DNA of 64,000 nt, from NCBI GenBank assembly GCA_040388375.1, contig JAZKBU010000005.1, positions 1 to 64,000 of the forward strand, read 5' to 3'. The translations under genes and the position numbers were made by a program. This DNA comes from Bacteroidota bacterium (lineage in GTDB: Bacteria > Bacteroidota > Bacteroidia > UKL13-3). Below, in pieces: positions 28,701 to 36,797 of this stretch. Numbering within the stretch: position 1 is the first letter of the stretch; the number at the start of each line of letters is the position of its first letter. The notes under the pieces were generated by a model. That model was not told the origin of the DNA and ran no database searches. It saw nothing but the letters and a program-made list of their open reading frames with translations.

Positions 28701-29165
28701 TTATTTTAATTCGGGTGGAGGAGGAGGTATGTCATCATCGTCAGTCTCCTTGTTTTGTTTGTCAAGCGTGGCCTTATCTTTTACAATTACTTTTACCACT
28801 TTTGAGTTGGCATCACCTGCTGTAAAGTATAAGTCAATTAAAAAATAAACACCTCGGTTGGTATACCTGTAGCGGTAAATATTATAGCCTTCATCAAACA
28901 CTATCACATAACCGCCATCTGTTTTTTTGTAAATCTTTCTTATTTCAATTGATGCTTTTTTAAGCAATGCCTTATTGATTTTTTTTGAACAGTATTTCAT
29001 GGCAGCATCAACACTGTCAAGCTCCAGGTATTTAATTATTTTATCTGTTGTTGCTCCCTGCTCGCTTTGCACTTCTTTATTAAAATAGTCTTTGGGTACT
29101 TCCTGCCCAAAAGCCATGCTTGCCATAGCAAAAAATATAATTACGAGTATTGATTTTGTTTTCAT
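28701..29165 (-). CDS. Small secreted protein of unknown function
   Basis: 154 residues with a signal peptide (about 1-20, ending AFGQ). The mature domain is an alpha/beta unit with an EGYNIYRYRYTNRGVYF segment, ending in an acidic-proline tail (ETDDDDIPPPPPELK). No family was recognised. It lies 18 nt downstream of the arr gene in the same direction and is probably co-transcribed with it. Confidence 0.7.
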   Translation of the reverse strand: MKTKSILVIIFFAMASMAFGQEVPKDYFNKEVQSEQGATTDKIIKYLELDSVDAAMKYCSKKINKALLKKASIEIRKIYKKTDGGYVIVFDEGYNIYRYRYTNRGVYFLIDLYFTAGDANSKVVKVIVKDKATLDKQNKETDDDDIPPPPPELK

Positions 29166-29183
29166 TGTTTTGTTGTTATGCGA

Positions 29184-29636
29184 TTACATTTCATCGTTTA
29201 AGGAGTTAATGCCTTGTTCTTTTAATTTGGCTAATGCGTCTTGCATGGCCTTCACTTGTTCCGTTGGGTGTCCTTGCCAAATGCTCACTTCACCCACCAC
29301 TTTAAACGGCTGTGTAGAACGATAAGATTTTGTTGGATTACCCGGAAATTTTTTATCCGTCAAATCAGGATCATCTTCAATGGGTCCGGTTGGTTCTACC
29401 AAATAAATTCTTCCCGGCCCTTCTCCAATGGCAAGTTCTGCACCCCATATAGCAGCATCTAAGGTAGCCGACAGGAAAATGTATTTGGCATTTACTCTTT
29501 GCCCGAAGTTTGAGTTAAAACCAACGGCAATAAAATCTCCTACCTTAAGGTCGGCTTTTGTTCCGTGAAAATACGTCTGGGCAAAAGGTGTTGGATTGGG
29601 CTTATTAAGTTTATTGTCGTCTTTGTTTTGTTCCAT
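29184..29636 (-). CDS. arr: NAD(+)-rifampin ADP-ribosyltransferase
   Basis: 150 residues matching the Arr family end to end. Arr inactivates rifamycins by ADP-ribosylating the C23 hydroxyl with NAD. Conserved segments are TYFHGTKADL near residue 21, YIFLSATLDAAIWGAELA, GRIYLVEPTGPIEDDP, and DKKFPGNPTKSYRS, with the usual VVGEV strand after it. The length is normal and the frame is intact. No integrase, transposase or other resistance gene is adjacent. Whether it gives resistance in the host cannot be told. Its physiological role outside rifamycin exposure is unclear for most non-actinobacterial homologues. Confidence 0.93.
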   Translation of the reverse strand: MEQNKDDNKLNKPNPTPFAQTYFHGTKADLKVGDFIAVGFNSNFGQRVNAKYIFLSATLDAAIWGAELAIGEGPGRIYLVEPTGPIEDDPDLTDKKFPGNPTKSYRSTQPFKVVGEVSIWQGHPTEQVKAMQDALAKLKEQGINSLNDEM

Positions 29637-29672
29637 AGTCTTAACTGATGCTTGAGGTGTTTTCTTTTGCAG

Positions 29673-30041
29673 TTATTTATTTAGAGCCCTAATTACAAGA
29701 TTAATTATTATTCCAATACTACTTAAAAGGAAAATAAAAATAATAGACATCGTTATAGGTACAGATAATCCCCACCCTCGAAATAACCTTTCAAACGTAG
29801 GAATTTCAATAAAATAATTATTGGGTAAAAATAGCGCGATAAAAAGTGAACTAAAAATGTGTATTAATGCTAAGAAGGGTCTAACTTTTTCAATTCGCTC
29901 ATTATTTATATAATTAAATGCAAAATCTTTAGTTAGCCAGAAAGATAATGATACCAGAGCAGCTATCCCAAATAGGAAGGAATAAACAATGGAGTCGTAC
30001 TTCCCCGATATTGTTATGCCAAGTAGTATTGTTTCAAGCAT
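29673..30041 (-). CDS. Small membrane protein of unknown function
   Basis: 122 residues with about four hydrophobic segments (about 15-35, 55-75, 80-95 and 92-118), so probably an integral membrane protein. No family was recognised. The start codon lies at the edge of intergenic element copy C, so the element may supply or disturb its promoter. It lies 36 nt before arr. Confidence 0.6.
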   Translation of the reverse strand: MLETILLGITISGKYDSIVYSFLFGIAALVSLSFWLTKDFAFNYINNERIEKVRPFLALIHIFSSLFIALFLPNNYFIEIPTFERLFRGWGLSVPITMSIIFIFLLSSIGIIINLVIRALNK

Positions 30042-30140
30042 TTTCGTTACGACATTAAACTTTTTTTATAAGTTATCAAAAAGGAAATGATGTTAGCCAC
30101 AGGACTATTTATGCACTCGCCCGCCTTAGGCGAGCGAGTG
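30037..30140. repeat. Dispersed intergenic element, copy C
   Basis: Shares TTAAACTTTTTTTATAAG, TTATCAAAAAGGAAATGATG and TTAGCCA with copy D near 33.75 kb, over about 60 nearly identical bases. It ends in a long hairpin with CACTCGC (30114-30120) and GCGAGTG (30134-30140) arms that continue into CGCCT/AGGCG. It overlaps the first codon of the small membrane-protein gene. Confidence 0.8.
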
Positions 30141-30162
30141 AGTGTAGGAGTTGTGTTATTGG

Positions 30163-30807
30163 CTATGAGCCAAAATTCATCGTTTCAGGATAAAATACTA
30201 CTTCACCCGTTGTAATGTCGTGAGAGCCTCCAATAATTCCAATTTGTCCACTTTCAATCATTTCTTTTAAAATGGGGCTACGTTCCATTATTGCTTTAAC
30301 AGTCCGCTTAACATTAATGGTGGCTACATTTTCTACAAAAACAGCATTGCTGGCATTTCTATTTTCTTTCGTAGTTGTTTCTTCGTCTACTGCAGGTCTT
30401 ATTTTGGTTAATAGTGCCGTTAAGTTACCCATTTCAACATGATCGCAAGCACCCTTTACGGCTCCACATTTAGTGTGCCCTAACACCACAATAATTTTTG
30501 CACCTGCTACTTTGCATCCAAATTCCATACTGCCTAATATGTCTTCATTAATAATATTTCCGGCAATACGAACACTGAAAATGTCACCAAGTCCTTGGTC
30601 AAAAATTAATTCGGCAGAGGTTCTGCTGTCAATACAGCTAAGTATTACCGCAAAAGGATGTTGTCCGTCCGAGGTTTCATTGGCTTGCTGTAAAAGGTTT
30701 CGGTTAATTTTCAGGTTGTTTATAAACCTTTTGTTTCCCTCCTTTAATAATTCTAAAGCCGCAGCAGGGGTTATGGCTGCTTGCATTTCTTTGGTTAACG
30801 TTTTCAT
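30163..30807 (-). CDS. Beta-class carbonic anhydrase
   Basis: 214 residues; interconverts CO2 and bicarbonate with a zinc ion. Zinc ligands are C58 and D60-R62 dyad in SCIDSR, then H111 and C114 in LGHTKCGA. The GNIINEDILGSMEF segment is typical. There is no strong lipoprotein or export signal, so it acts in the cytoplasm. It is encoded 20 nt after a bestrophin-family channel gene in the same direction, behind one TetR-controlled promoter, suggesting joint handling of bicarbonate or another anion. Confidence 0.93.
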   Translation of the reverse strand: MKTLTKEMQAAITPAAALELLKEGNKRFINNLKINRNLLQQANETSDGQHPFAVILSCIDSRTSAELIFDQGLGDIFSVRIAGNIINEDILGSMEFGCKVAGAKIIVVLGHTKCGAVKGACDHVEMGNLTALLTKIRPAVDEETTTKENRNASNAVFVENVATINVKRTVKAIMERSPILKEMIESGQIGIIGGSHDITTGEVVFYPETMNFGS

Positions 30808-30827
30808 GTTGATATAGTTTTAGTGGA

Positions 30828-31721
30828 TTATAATAGATAGAAATTTTCTGGTTGATGTGGTTTAGGAATTTCTGTTTCTTTTAAAAGCTGCTTTATATTT
30901 ATTTCAATTGTTTTGGCAATAGCTGTTATTGCCGTATCTGTTGGTCTGTTCTCAAAAGGGTCTTGCATATGCGTTGCCGATTTTTCTAATAAAAAGAATG
31001 CCGATGAAATCAAAAGCAATAATGGTATTTCAAAAAAGCCGGCTACATCTCTTAATGAAATGGAGAGTGTAATGACGAACAAGTAAATGATTGCATGCAG
31101 AAACAATCGGTAGGTAACAGGAAATACAGTTGTTTTTATTCGCTCTGATTTTCCTTGTGCATCGCAAAGTCTTACAAGCGTATTGTCTAATTGTAGTTGC
31201 GAAAAAAGTTCTAATTGATTTTTTTCTTTAAGGTTTTTAATATCCCTTCCGTGTAATTGAAGCAATGCTAAAGGTTTGTTAAGGTGTTCTTGTATTTCTT
31301 CAAGGTCTTCAGTTGAAATAAATTTTTCTAAATTCTCAGTAGGGTTTAATCCTCTAAGCGACTGTCCTAAAGAATAGCACCAGGCAATTTGTCTGAATGC
31401 AATTTTCTTAATGATGGTTTCATTGCCTTTTGCCGTGAGTGTTTGTAACTGAATAACAAAACTGCGAGAGTCGTTAACAATAGCTCCCCATATTTTGCGG
31501 GCTTCCCACCAACGGTCGTATGATTGACTTAGTTTAAAGGAAAGTAGAATTGATATAGCAGTACCCAGAAAAGCAGGAATTGTTAAAGGCATTTCGGGTA
31601 GCAGTACTTTATACCTTTCCGTAATAAAAAGAACAAACAAGGATACAATTAGCACATAAACCAAGTTATATTTTACCTTGTTTAATATATAGTAAGTAGG
31701 TATTTGTTTATCGAGCAACAT
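30828..31721 (-). CDS. Bestrophin-family anion channel
   Basis: A 297-residue membrane protein of the bestrophin/UPF0187 family. The features are an N-terminal helix pair (VYVLIVSLFVLFITERY, IPAFLGTAISILLSFK), the signature SQSYDRWWEARKIWGAIVNDSR, a long cytoplasmic helical region, then a second membrane pair (about 205-245) and the DPFENRPTDTAITAIAKTIE motif that bacterial and animal bestrophins share. Family members are pentameric chloride or bicarbonate channels. It leads a two-gene unit with carbonic anhydrase and faces a divergent TetR gene across a shared control region. Confidence 0.9.
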   Translation of the reverse strand: MLLDKQIPTYYILNKVKYNLVYVLIVSLFVLFITERYKVLLPEMPLTIPAFLGTAISILLSFKLSQSYDRWWEARKIWGAIVNDSRSFVIQLQTLTAKGNETIIKKIAFRQIAWCYSLGQSLRGLNPTENLEKFISTEDLEEIQEHLNKPLALLQLHGRDIKNLKEKNQLELFSQLQLDNTLVRLCDAQGKSERIKTTVFPVTYRLFLHAIIYLFVITLSISLRDVAGFFEIPLLLLISSAFFLLEKSATHMQDPFENRPTDTAITAIAKTIEINIKQLLKETEIPKPHQPENFYLL

Positions 31722-31740
31722 AAATTCTTAAAGTTTTGGC

Positions 31741-31813
31741 AAAGATAGAAATAGTTTTCCAAATGATAGTAATACTATCATAAAAAATTGTAAAAATATT
31801 TTCCGTAGGTTTG
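31741..31813. promoter_or_regulatory. Divergent control region with TetR-type operator
   Basis: Three elements sit between the bestrophin and TetR genes. A minus-strand -7 box TATCTTTG (31741-31748) lies 20 nt before bestrophin. A plus-strand -7 box TAGGTTTG (31806-31813) lies 37 nt before the TetR start. Between them is a perfect inverted repeat TGATAGT-AAT-ACTATCA (31765-31781), placed where the bestrophin -33 region should be. Clear TTG -33 boxes are not visible. The palindrome is the natural operator for the adjacent TetR protein. Confidence 0.7.
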
Positions 31814-31849
31814 TTGCGTTGGTTAATAGCAGTAAAAAATATATCTACC

Positions 31850-32527
31850 ATGAAGTTACAGTTACAGATAAAAATGAATGAAGCCTTGTTTCTTCGTAAT
31901 CCCGAAGGTTCGGAGTTAGGAAAGAACATCCTTAAACACAGTATTGAGCTAATCCATAAAACAGGTTTTGAGGCATTTACTTTTAAGAAACTTGCAGAAG
32001 ATATTGGTTCAACGGAAGCAGGAGTTTATCGTTATTTTGAAAACAAGCATAAGTTGTTGGTTTACTTGGCCGCTTGGTATTGGGGTTGGCTTGAGTTTCA
32101 GATCAGTTTCCATACCAATAATATTAAGGATCCGGCTATTCGGTTAAAAAGGGTAATAAAACTTTTGGCAACAGCCGTTGAAGATGATGAGCAAACAAGC
32201 CATATAAACGAAAGTTTACTTCATCAAATTATTATTTCAGAAGGATCAAAGGCATATCTTACCAAACAAGTAGGAGAAGATAACAAACAGCAATTTTTTA
32301 AGCCATACAAAGACCTTTGTGCTGTTGTTAGTAATATTATTTTAGAATGTAACCCCAAATATAAATACCCAAAATCATTAGCGTCAACAATTATTGAAAT
32401 GGCACATTTTCAAAATTTCTTTATGAATAATCTGCCATCACTTACCGATTTCGGTAAAACCAAAGAGGAAAGCGAAATAAATTCTTTTTTAAATGATTTG
32501 GTCTTTAATAGCTTGAAGAAAAGTTAG
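31850..32527 (+). CDS. TetR-family transcriptional regulator
   Basis: About 225 residues. The N-terminal HTH is ILKHSIELIHKTGFEAFTFKK followed by a second helix pair ending GSTEAGVYRYFENKHKLLVYL, the TetR_N signature. The C-terminal part is a helical ligand and dimerisation domain. A longer frame exists from a TTG at 31811, but the plus-strand -7 box overlaps that codon, so the ATG at 31850 (or 31874) is preferred. It is divergent from bestrophin and carbonic anhydrase and is their likely regulator through the palindrome between them. The ligand is unknown. Confidence 0.88.
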   Translation: MKLQLQIKMNEALFLRNPEGSELGKNILKHSIELIHKTGFEAFTFKKLAEDIGSTEAGVYRYFENKHKLLVYLAAWYWGWLEFQISFHTNNIKDPAIRLKRVIKLLATAVEDDEQTSHINESLLHQIIISEGSKAYLTKQVGEDNKQQFFKPYKDLCAVVSNIILECNPKYKYPKSLASTIIEMAHFQNFFMNNLPSLTDFGKTKEESEINSFLNDLVFNSLKKS

Positions 32528-32614
32528 TGGTTGTATTTGTTATGTAGCGTTCTACATACACACTCGTAAGATGAAAGCCAGTAACACAAATTTTAGCATT
32601 AGACTTACTTCTCA

Positions 32615-33190
32615 TTAAGGTTGTAATTGTTTTACTATCCATTGCCCGTTTGTGAGTTCATACAATTTTCTGTCGTGAAAACGTGTTGGTTTAAACTCCA
32701 TGAATTCTATTCTTTTGGGTGCAATTAAATAGCCACCCCAATTATCCGGTCTTATTAATGGTTTGTTTAAAAAAGTGGCTTCAAGGGTTTCATATTTTTT
32801 AGTAAGCATTTCCATGTTATCTATTTCTTGCCCCTGTTCACTTACTATGGAAACTAGCTGACTATCCCTGTTTCGTTCCCCAAAATATTTATCAGCCAAT
32901 TGCTCTGTAATGGCTGTAGCATGGCCTTGTATTCTCACTTGTCTTTCGGTTTCTGTCCACCAAAAGGTTAAAGCAACCTGGTTGGTGTTGTTTATTTCAA
33001 TTCCTTTTCTTGCTGTTAAAGTTCCGGTTACAATAAAACCCGTTTCTACAACATCTTTGAATGAAACAAATCGAGCATTGGGGAAACCATCTATGCCTAT
33101 AGTGGAGAAGCAACAAGCATAAGGTAGCCTAACCTTTGTTAAGTTTAGCTCTTCCTTAAACCACTTGTTAAAAAGTTCAATAGGTGTCAT
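32615..33190 (-). CDS. pdxH: Pyridoxamine/pyridoxine 5'-phosphate oxidase family protein
   Basis: 191 residues; an FMN enzyme that makes pyridoxal 5'-phosphate, the last step of vitamin B6 salvage. FMN-binding split-barrel segments are ARFVSFKDVVETGF, FWWTETERQVRIQG and the C-terminal PdxH signature RPDNWGGYLIAPKRIEF with HDRKLYE. The C-terminus ends KQLQP, close to the usual RLxP end. The protein is shorter than E. coli PdxH at the N-terminus. Its start overlaps the end of the next upstream gene by 14 nt, indicating translational coupling. Confidence 0.87.
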   Translation of the reverse strand: MTPIELFNKWFKEELNLTKVRLPYACCFSTIGIDGFPNARFVSFKDVVETGFIVTGTLTARKGIEINNTNQVALTFWWTETERQVRIQGHATAITEQLADKYFGERNRDSQLVSIVSEQGQEIDNMEMLTKKYETLEATFLNKPLIRPDNWGGYLIAPKRIEFMEFKPTRFHDRKLYELTNGQWIVKQLQP

Positions 33191-33704
33191 TTTCTTTTGT
33201 TATTTGCCTGTTAATAAATGCTACAACTTGTTTACTATTTGTCATTAGTAAATAGCCTAAAACCGTTTTTACTAACTCGAAAAATATCCAACCTGATGTT
33301 GGACTTTCTCTAAAAACATTTTGTTGCTGGAAAAACACAAATGTCTGCTTACAAAGCTGTGGTAAACTGTCAACAAACATTAACCCACCAATAACAATTG
33401 TTGATACCGTCAATACTGTTGAAAGCGGAACATTAAGGTCTATTTTTTCTTCGTCAAAACCTTTGTCAAGATGCAGTTTATCAATGAGCCAAGCTGTCTT
33501 AAAAACAAAAAGCCGTAAAATGAAAATATAAATACCAATTGTCAAAAGTAAAAGAGCTACAGTCAAAGCAAAATTTTGTACTGTGTTGTTTGAGTCTGTG
33601 AAAAAGAGTGTAGAAAGAAACTGTGGTATAACTGTCACGCTGTCTAGCACTAACCAAACACCTAAAATTTTTATAAAGATTGTCCAAAAGGTTCTTATTG
33701 TCAT
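33177..33704 (-). CDS. Four-helix membrane protein of unknown function
   Basis: 175 residues with about four transmembrane segments (about 8-32, 43-68, 95-112 and 140-158). No family could be assigned with certainty; the general look is of a DUF2975-type small membrane protein. It is translationally coupled to the pdxH-like gene (14-nt overlap). Intergenic element copy D lies directly upstream. Confidence 0.65.
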   Translation of the reverse strand: MTIRTFWTIFIKILGVWLVLDSVTVIPQFLSTLFFTDSNNTVQNFALTVALLLLTIGIYIFILRLFVFKTAWLIDKLHLDKGFDEEKIDLNVPLSTVLTVSTIVIGGLMFVDSLPQLCKQTFVFFQQQNVFRESPTSGWIFFELVKTVLGYLLMTNSKQVVAFINRQITKENDTY

Positions 33705-33741
33705 TGTCGTGTCTTTTTAAAAGGGCTTATACATTATGAAA

Positions 33742-33856
33742 TACTCAGTAATGTTTTTTCATTACGAGGTTAAACTTTTTTTATAAGTTATCAAAAAGGA
33801 AATGATGTTTAGCCAGAGGCTTATTCATACACGCACTCGCAATATGCGAGCGAGTG
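33742..33856. repeat. Dispersed intergenic element, copy D (most complete)
   Basis: Contains every block found in the family: TACTCAGTAATG, TTTTTTCATTACGAGG, TTAAACTTTTTTTATAAG, TTATCAAAAAGGAAATGATG, TTTAGCCAGAGGCTTATTC and the terminal hairpin CACTCGC (33834-33840) with GCGAGTG (33850-33856). It lies 38 nt before the start of the minus-strand membrane-protein gene. Confidence 0.82.
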
Positions 33857-33887
33857 GGGAAGAGTGTAAGACTTGTTGTATACTAAA

Positions 33888-35507
33888 TTAATCTAATACA
33901 ACCAGCTTTTGTGTAACGGTATTGTTTTCAGTTGTTATTTTAAGGAAGTAGGAGCCTGCGGTTAAATTGCTTATAGCTATTGGTTGTGTATGACTTCCTG
34001 CCGTAAAATACTGATCCATTACCGTAGTAATTTCCTTACCTGTAACATCGTATAATATTGCGTTTACTATAGTCGCTTTTTCTAAATTAAACGGAATGGT
34101 AAACTGGTTTTTAAAAGGGTTGGGATATACTTTGCCAATTTCTTCATTCGCATTTTTGATGGTACCAATGCCTGTTCCTTCTTTTGGTGTTAGCACCAAT
34201 ATAATACTGCTGCTTTCGTCAGAACTGATAAATACTTTTCCATGTTTATCAATGGCTATGCCTACAGGTCTGCCCCAGAAAACCCTGTTAACCGTATCGG
34301 TTAAAAAGCCTGTACAAAAATCAGCTACATAGTCTACAGTGGTATCAAGGTCAGATGCTAAGTGACCATAAATTACTTTGAATCCTCTAAAGTTGTTAGG
34401 TGCCGTAGTATTCCACGAACCTCTCAATGCAGAGAGGAAACCATGTTGCATGGCGGTGTTTGACCTTGCATTCAGAAACTCAATAGCCATAGGAGCAGAG
34501 TGTGCCCGTATAAGTGCTGCCGGTTGTACCAAAGTAGCTGCCTTAGCCGAGTCAGTGGCCGTAATAGGTAAAAGAGCTGAGTAGTCAGTATGGGCATTAA
34601 AATTAAACCATACACCACTTCCGTATGCAAACGGATGTCCGTAAAAACCGCCATCACGCACTATATCTATCCATTCAGGTGGTGTTTCATTGCCCTGCTG
34701 ATCGCTTCCGTTATTGTTTGCCCAAAGCTTATTCGTTTTTGGGTGTAAAGTCATGCCAACAGGATTCCTTGTGCCTGTTACAAATACCCTGCGGCCTGTT
34801 CCGTCTTCATTGTATTGTTCAATAATAGCACGATGGTTTTCCCTGCAAACATTACACGATGAACCTACCGATACATATACTTTTGCATTGATCGAATCAA
34901 AAACAACAGTTCGGGTACTGTGTCCACCGGTTTCATTATTGCCTAAATTACTAATGAAAACTGTTTTGGTTTCATAAACACCATCGCCATTGGCGTCCAT
35001 ACATTTCCATATACGCGTAGGTTCTGTTACATACATGGCACCTTTATAAAACTTAACATCGTGGTTACCTGAAAAACCTGAAGCAGCTTGTATAAAACTA
35101 TCGGCAATACCATCTTTATTTTCATCAGGCATGGCCCATATTTTTCCTGCACTCATATCGGAAACATGCAATACGCCTGATGGACTGAATGACATAAACC
35201 TGGGTTTGGTCATTCCACCGGCATGGAAAATAGAAACCGTATAATCAGACTGTACACTGAGTGTTCTGCCTGCCGGGAAAGCTGCCGCATACTTGGTAGG
35301 TACACTAACCGTCACCGTATGCATACCTATATCCTTAACGGGTGTAAGTGTTGCTGATTGTGAATAAGCAAAGCCTGCATAAAATATAAACAACGCAGCC
35401 ACTATATTTTTTAAATAATGTTTGTGCGTAATGGTTTGAAATGATGGGTGCTTAATATAGTTAGCAGGTAATTTCAAACCGCGGCTGAAAAGTAATGGTG
35501 TTAACAT
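33888..35507 (-). CDS. Secreted sugar-dehydrogenase-like beta-propeller with T9SS tail
   Basis: 539 residues. The core (about 75-440) is a six-bladed NHL/PQQ-dependent glucose- or sorbosone-dehydrogenase-like propeller: GVLHVSDMSAGKIWAMPDEN, AMYVTEPTRIWKCMDANGDG, VYVSVGSSCNVC, RNPVGMTLHPKTNKLWANNN and KVFISSDESSSIILV. The C-terminus is a T9SS type A sorting domain (about 460-539, KVYPNPFKNQFT to GSYFLKITTE). A hydrophobic signal (NIVAALFIFYAGFAYSQ) sits unusually far in, at about residues 34-50, after a basic leader, so the true start may be further in. Cofactor and substrate are not known; the propeller could be non-catalytic. Confidence 0.85.
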   Translation of the reverse strand: MLTPLLFSRGLKLPANYIKHPSFQTITHKHYLKNIVAALFIFYAGFAYSQSATLTPVKDIGMHTVTVSVPTKYAAAFPAGRTLSVQSDYTVSIFHAGGMTKPRFMSFSPSGVLHVSDMSAGKIWAMPDENKDGIADSFIQAASGFSGNHDVKFYKGAMYVTEPTRIWKCMDANGDGVYETKTVFISNLGNNETGGHSTRTVVFDSINAKVYVSVGSSCNVCRENHRAIIEQYNEDGTGRRVFVTGTRNPVGMTLHPKTNKLWANNNGSDQQGNETPPEWIDIVRDGGFYGHPFAYGSGVWFNFNAHTDYSALLPITATDSAKAATLVQPAALIRAHSAPMAIEFLNARSNTAMQHGFLSALRGSWNTTAPNNFRGFKVIYGHLASDLDTTVDYVADFCTGFLTDTVNRVFWGRPVGIAIDKHGKVFISSDESSSIILVLTPKEGTGIGTIKNANEEIGKVYPNPFKNQFTIPFNLEKATIVNAILYDVTGKEITTVMDQYFTAGSHTQPIAISNLTAGSYFLKITTENNTVTQKLVVLD

Positions 35508-35579
35508 AGCTTACATTTTAAGGGTTAATATTTATGTTTTTTTTACTAATTTATATACTGTTGATATCTCAATGAAGTT

Positions 35580-36017
35580 TCATTGCTTTACACCCTCAAC
35601 CACTTCTTTCAAATTGTTTAATACCATCTTCCAGTTTTCGGTTGCGTGCTCCTTCTCTTTTTCCGAAGCAATATTATCCTGAGTCAGCGTTATAACTGTT
35701 TTATCGTTTTGCTCCTTTATTTTGTAGGTAACAGTATTATAATTCTCCGGCTTGTCTTCCTTTCCCGACATGGAACTCCAATAAGTGCTTTGGAATATTT
35801 TTTCAGTCTCCAGCTTTTTTATGACTCCTTTATCGTGGTACTTTTTACCTTGGTATTCGCCTTTATATTCAATGGCGCTTCCTACTTTCCAATCGGAAGT
35901 TACATCGGTGTCCATCAAATATTTTTTTATCAAAGCGGGTGTTGTTAATGCCCTCCAAACTTGGGCCGGACTTGCATGAACGCTTACCGATGTTTCAGCT
36001 ATGAGTGTACTTTTCAT
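35580..36017 (-). CDS. SRPBCC (AHSA1-like) domain protein
   Basis: About 145 residues making one SRPBCC fold: TSVSVHASPAQVWRALTTP, the YLMDTDVTSDWKVGS strand pair, YNTVTYKIKEQNDKTVITL and a long C-terminal helix (ATENWKMVLNNLKEVVEG). An alternative ATG at 36056 adds 13 residues outside the fold; the inner Met (MKSTLI) is preferred because the domain begins there. No ArsR partner is next to it, unlike the other SRPBCC gene in the window. Ligand unknown. Confidence 0.87.
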   Translation of the reverse strand: MKSTLIAETSVSVHASPAQVWRALTTPALIKKYLMDTDVTSDWKVGSAIEYKGEYQGKKYHDKGVIKKLETEKIFQSTYWSSMSGKEDKPENYNTVTYKIKEQNDKTVITLTQDNIASEKEKEHATENWKMVLNNLKEVVEGVKQ

Positions 36018-36148
36018 CTTAACTAATTTTTTAGAATTAGGTATGGTAAAGTTCATTTCTTATATAGTAAGAAGTGTTACACCGTTTTTTAAAATAATTG
36101 CATTATTTACAGGTGATTTGTAAAGTGTTCCATTATATAGAGTACACT

Positions 36149-36586
36149 TTATTGTTGCGCGTTTTTAATATAATTAGGCGATACACATTCTTGCCAATAT
36201 TCTACAATTTTTACAATAGTGCTTTTTAATTCGGCATACTTACTTGGTTTAACAAAGAATCCTTGAATAGACCTCGAATAAGCGTCAACTACATGTTTTT
36301 GCTCAGCACTGGTAGAAAAGAAAAGGTAAGGAATAGACTTTAATCTCAAATCTTCATTGTTGTGAATTTTTTCTCTTAATTCCATACCATTTAGTTTGGG
36401 CATATTGATGTCAGAAAGTACAAGGAAAGGTTCAGTGTCCGTATCTGTCAAATATTCCAACGCTTGCAGGCTGTCTTCAAAGAAAACAAGTTTATTGCTA
36501 TAATTGAGTTCTTGAAATATTTCAGTCAAAATCTCCTGGTCGTCCATGTCGTCTTCAATAATTATAATTGGCCCGCGTTTGTTCAT
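36149..36586 (-). CDS. Single-domain response regulator (CheY/Rcp1-like)
   Basis: A 145-residue receiver domain without an output domain. The acidic pair is in IIIIEDDMDD, the phosphoacceptor is D59 in LVLSDINMPKLNG, and the switch Thr/Ser and Lys are in FFSTSAEQ and K113 of FFVKPSKY. It lies 211 nt before the membrane PAS protein gene in the same direction, so it is a plausible partner of the PAS proteins here, either as phosphate acceptor or as an adaptor. Confidence 0.92.
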   Translation of the reverse strand: MNKRGPIIIIEDDMDDQEILTEIFQELNYSNKLVFFEDSLQALEYLTDTDTEPFLVLSDINMPKLNGMELREKIHNNEDLRLKSIPYLFFSTSAEQKHVVDAYSRSIQGFFVKPSKYAELKSTIVKIVEYWQECVSPNYIKNAQQ

Positions 36587-36797
36587 ATAAGTAAATTAAG
36601 TTGTTAGGTTAGGTCTTGTTTTTTTTAGTATATGACCCATTGAGTGCTGTATAACTTGTTTGTGCACCTGAAGCATAATAATATAGGTACCCTTTTTTAG
36701 GCAGATTACCCTGATAAGTGTACGGCTATATTTACAAAGCTATTTTTTTGTTTAACATATCCAAAGCTTACTGAGTTGGTAGGATAGATACCTTAAA

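Noticed and set aside
23254-33856. Integron cassette array (attC sites)
   Set aside because: GTTAAAC resembles the GTTRRRY core, but no matching RYYYAAC partner is found at the right spacing, blocks between copies hold several genes including a reversed one, and no integrase is present.
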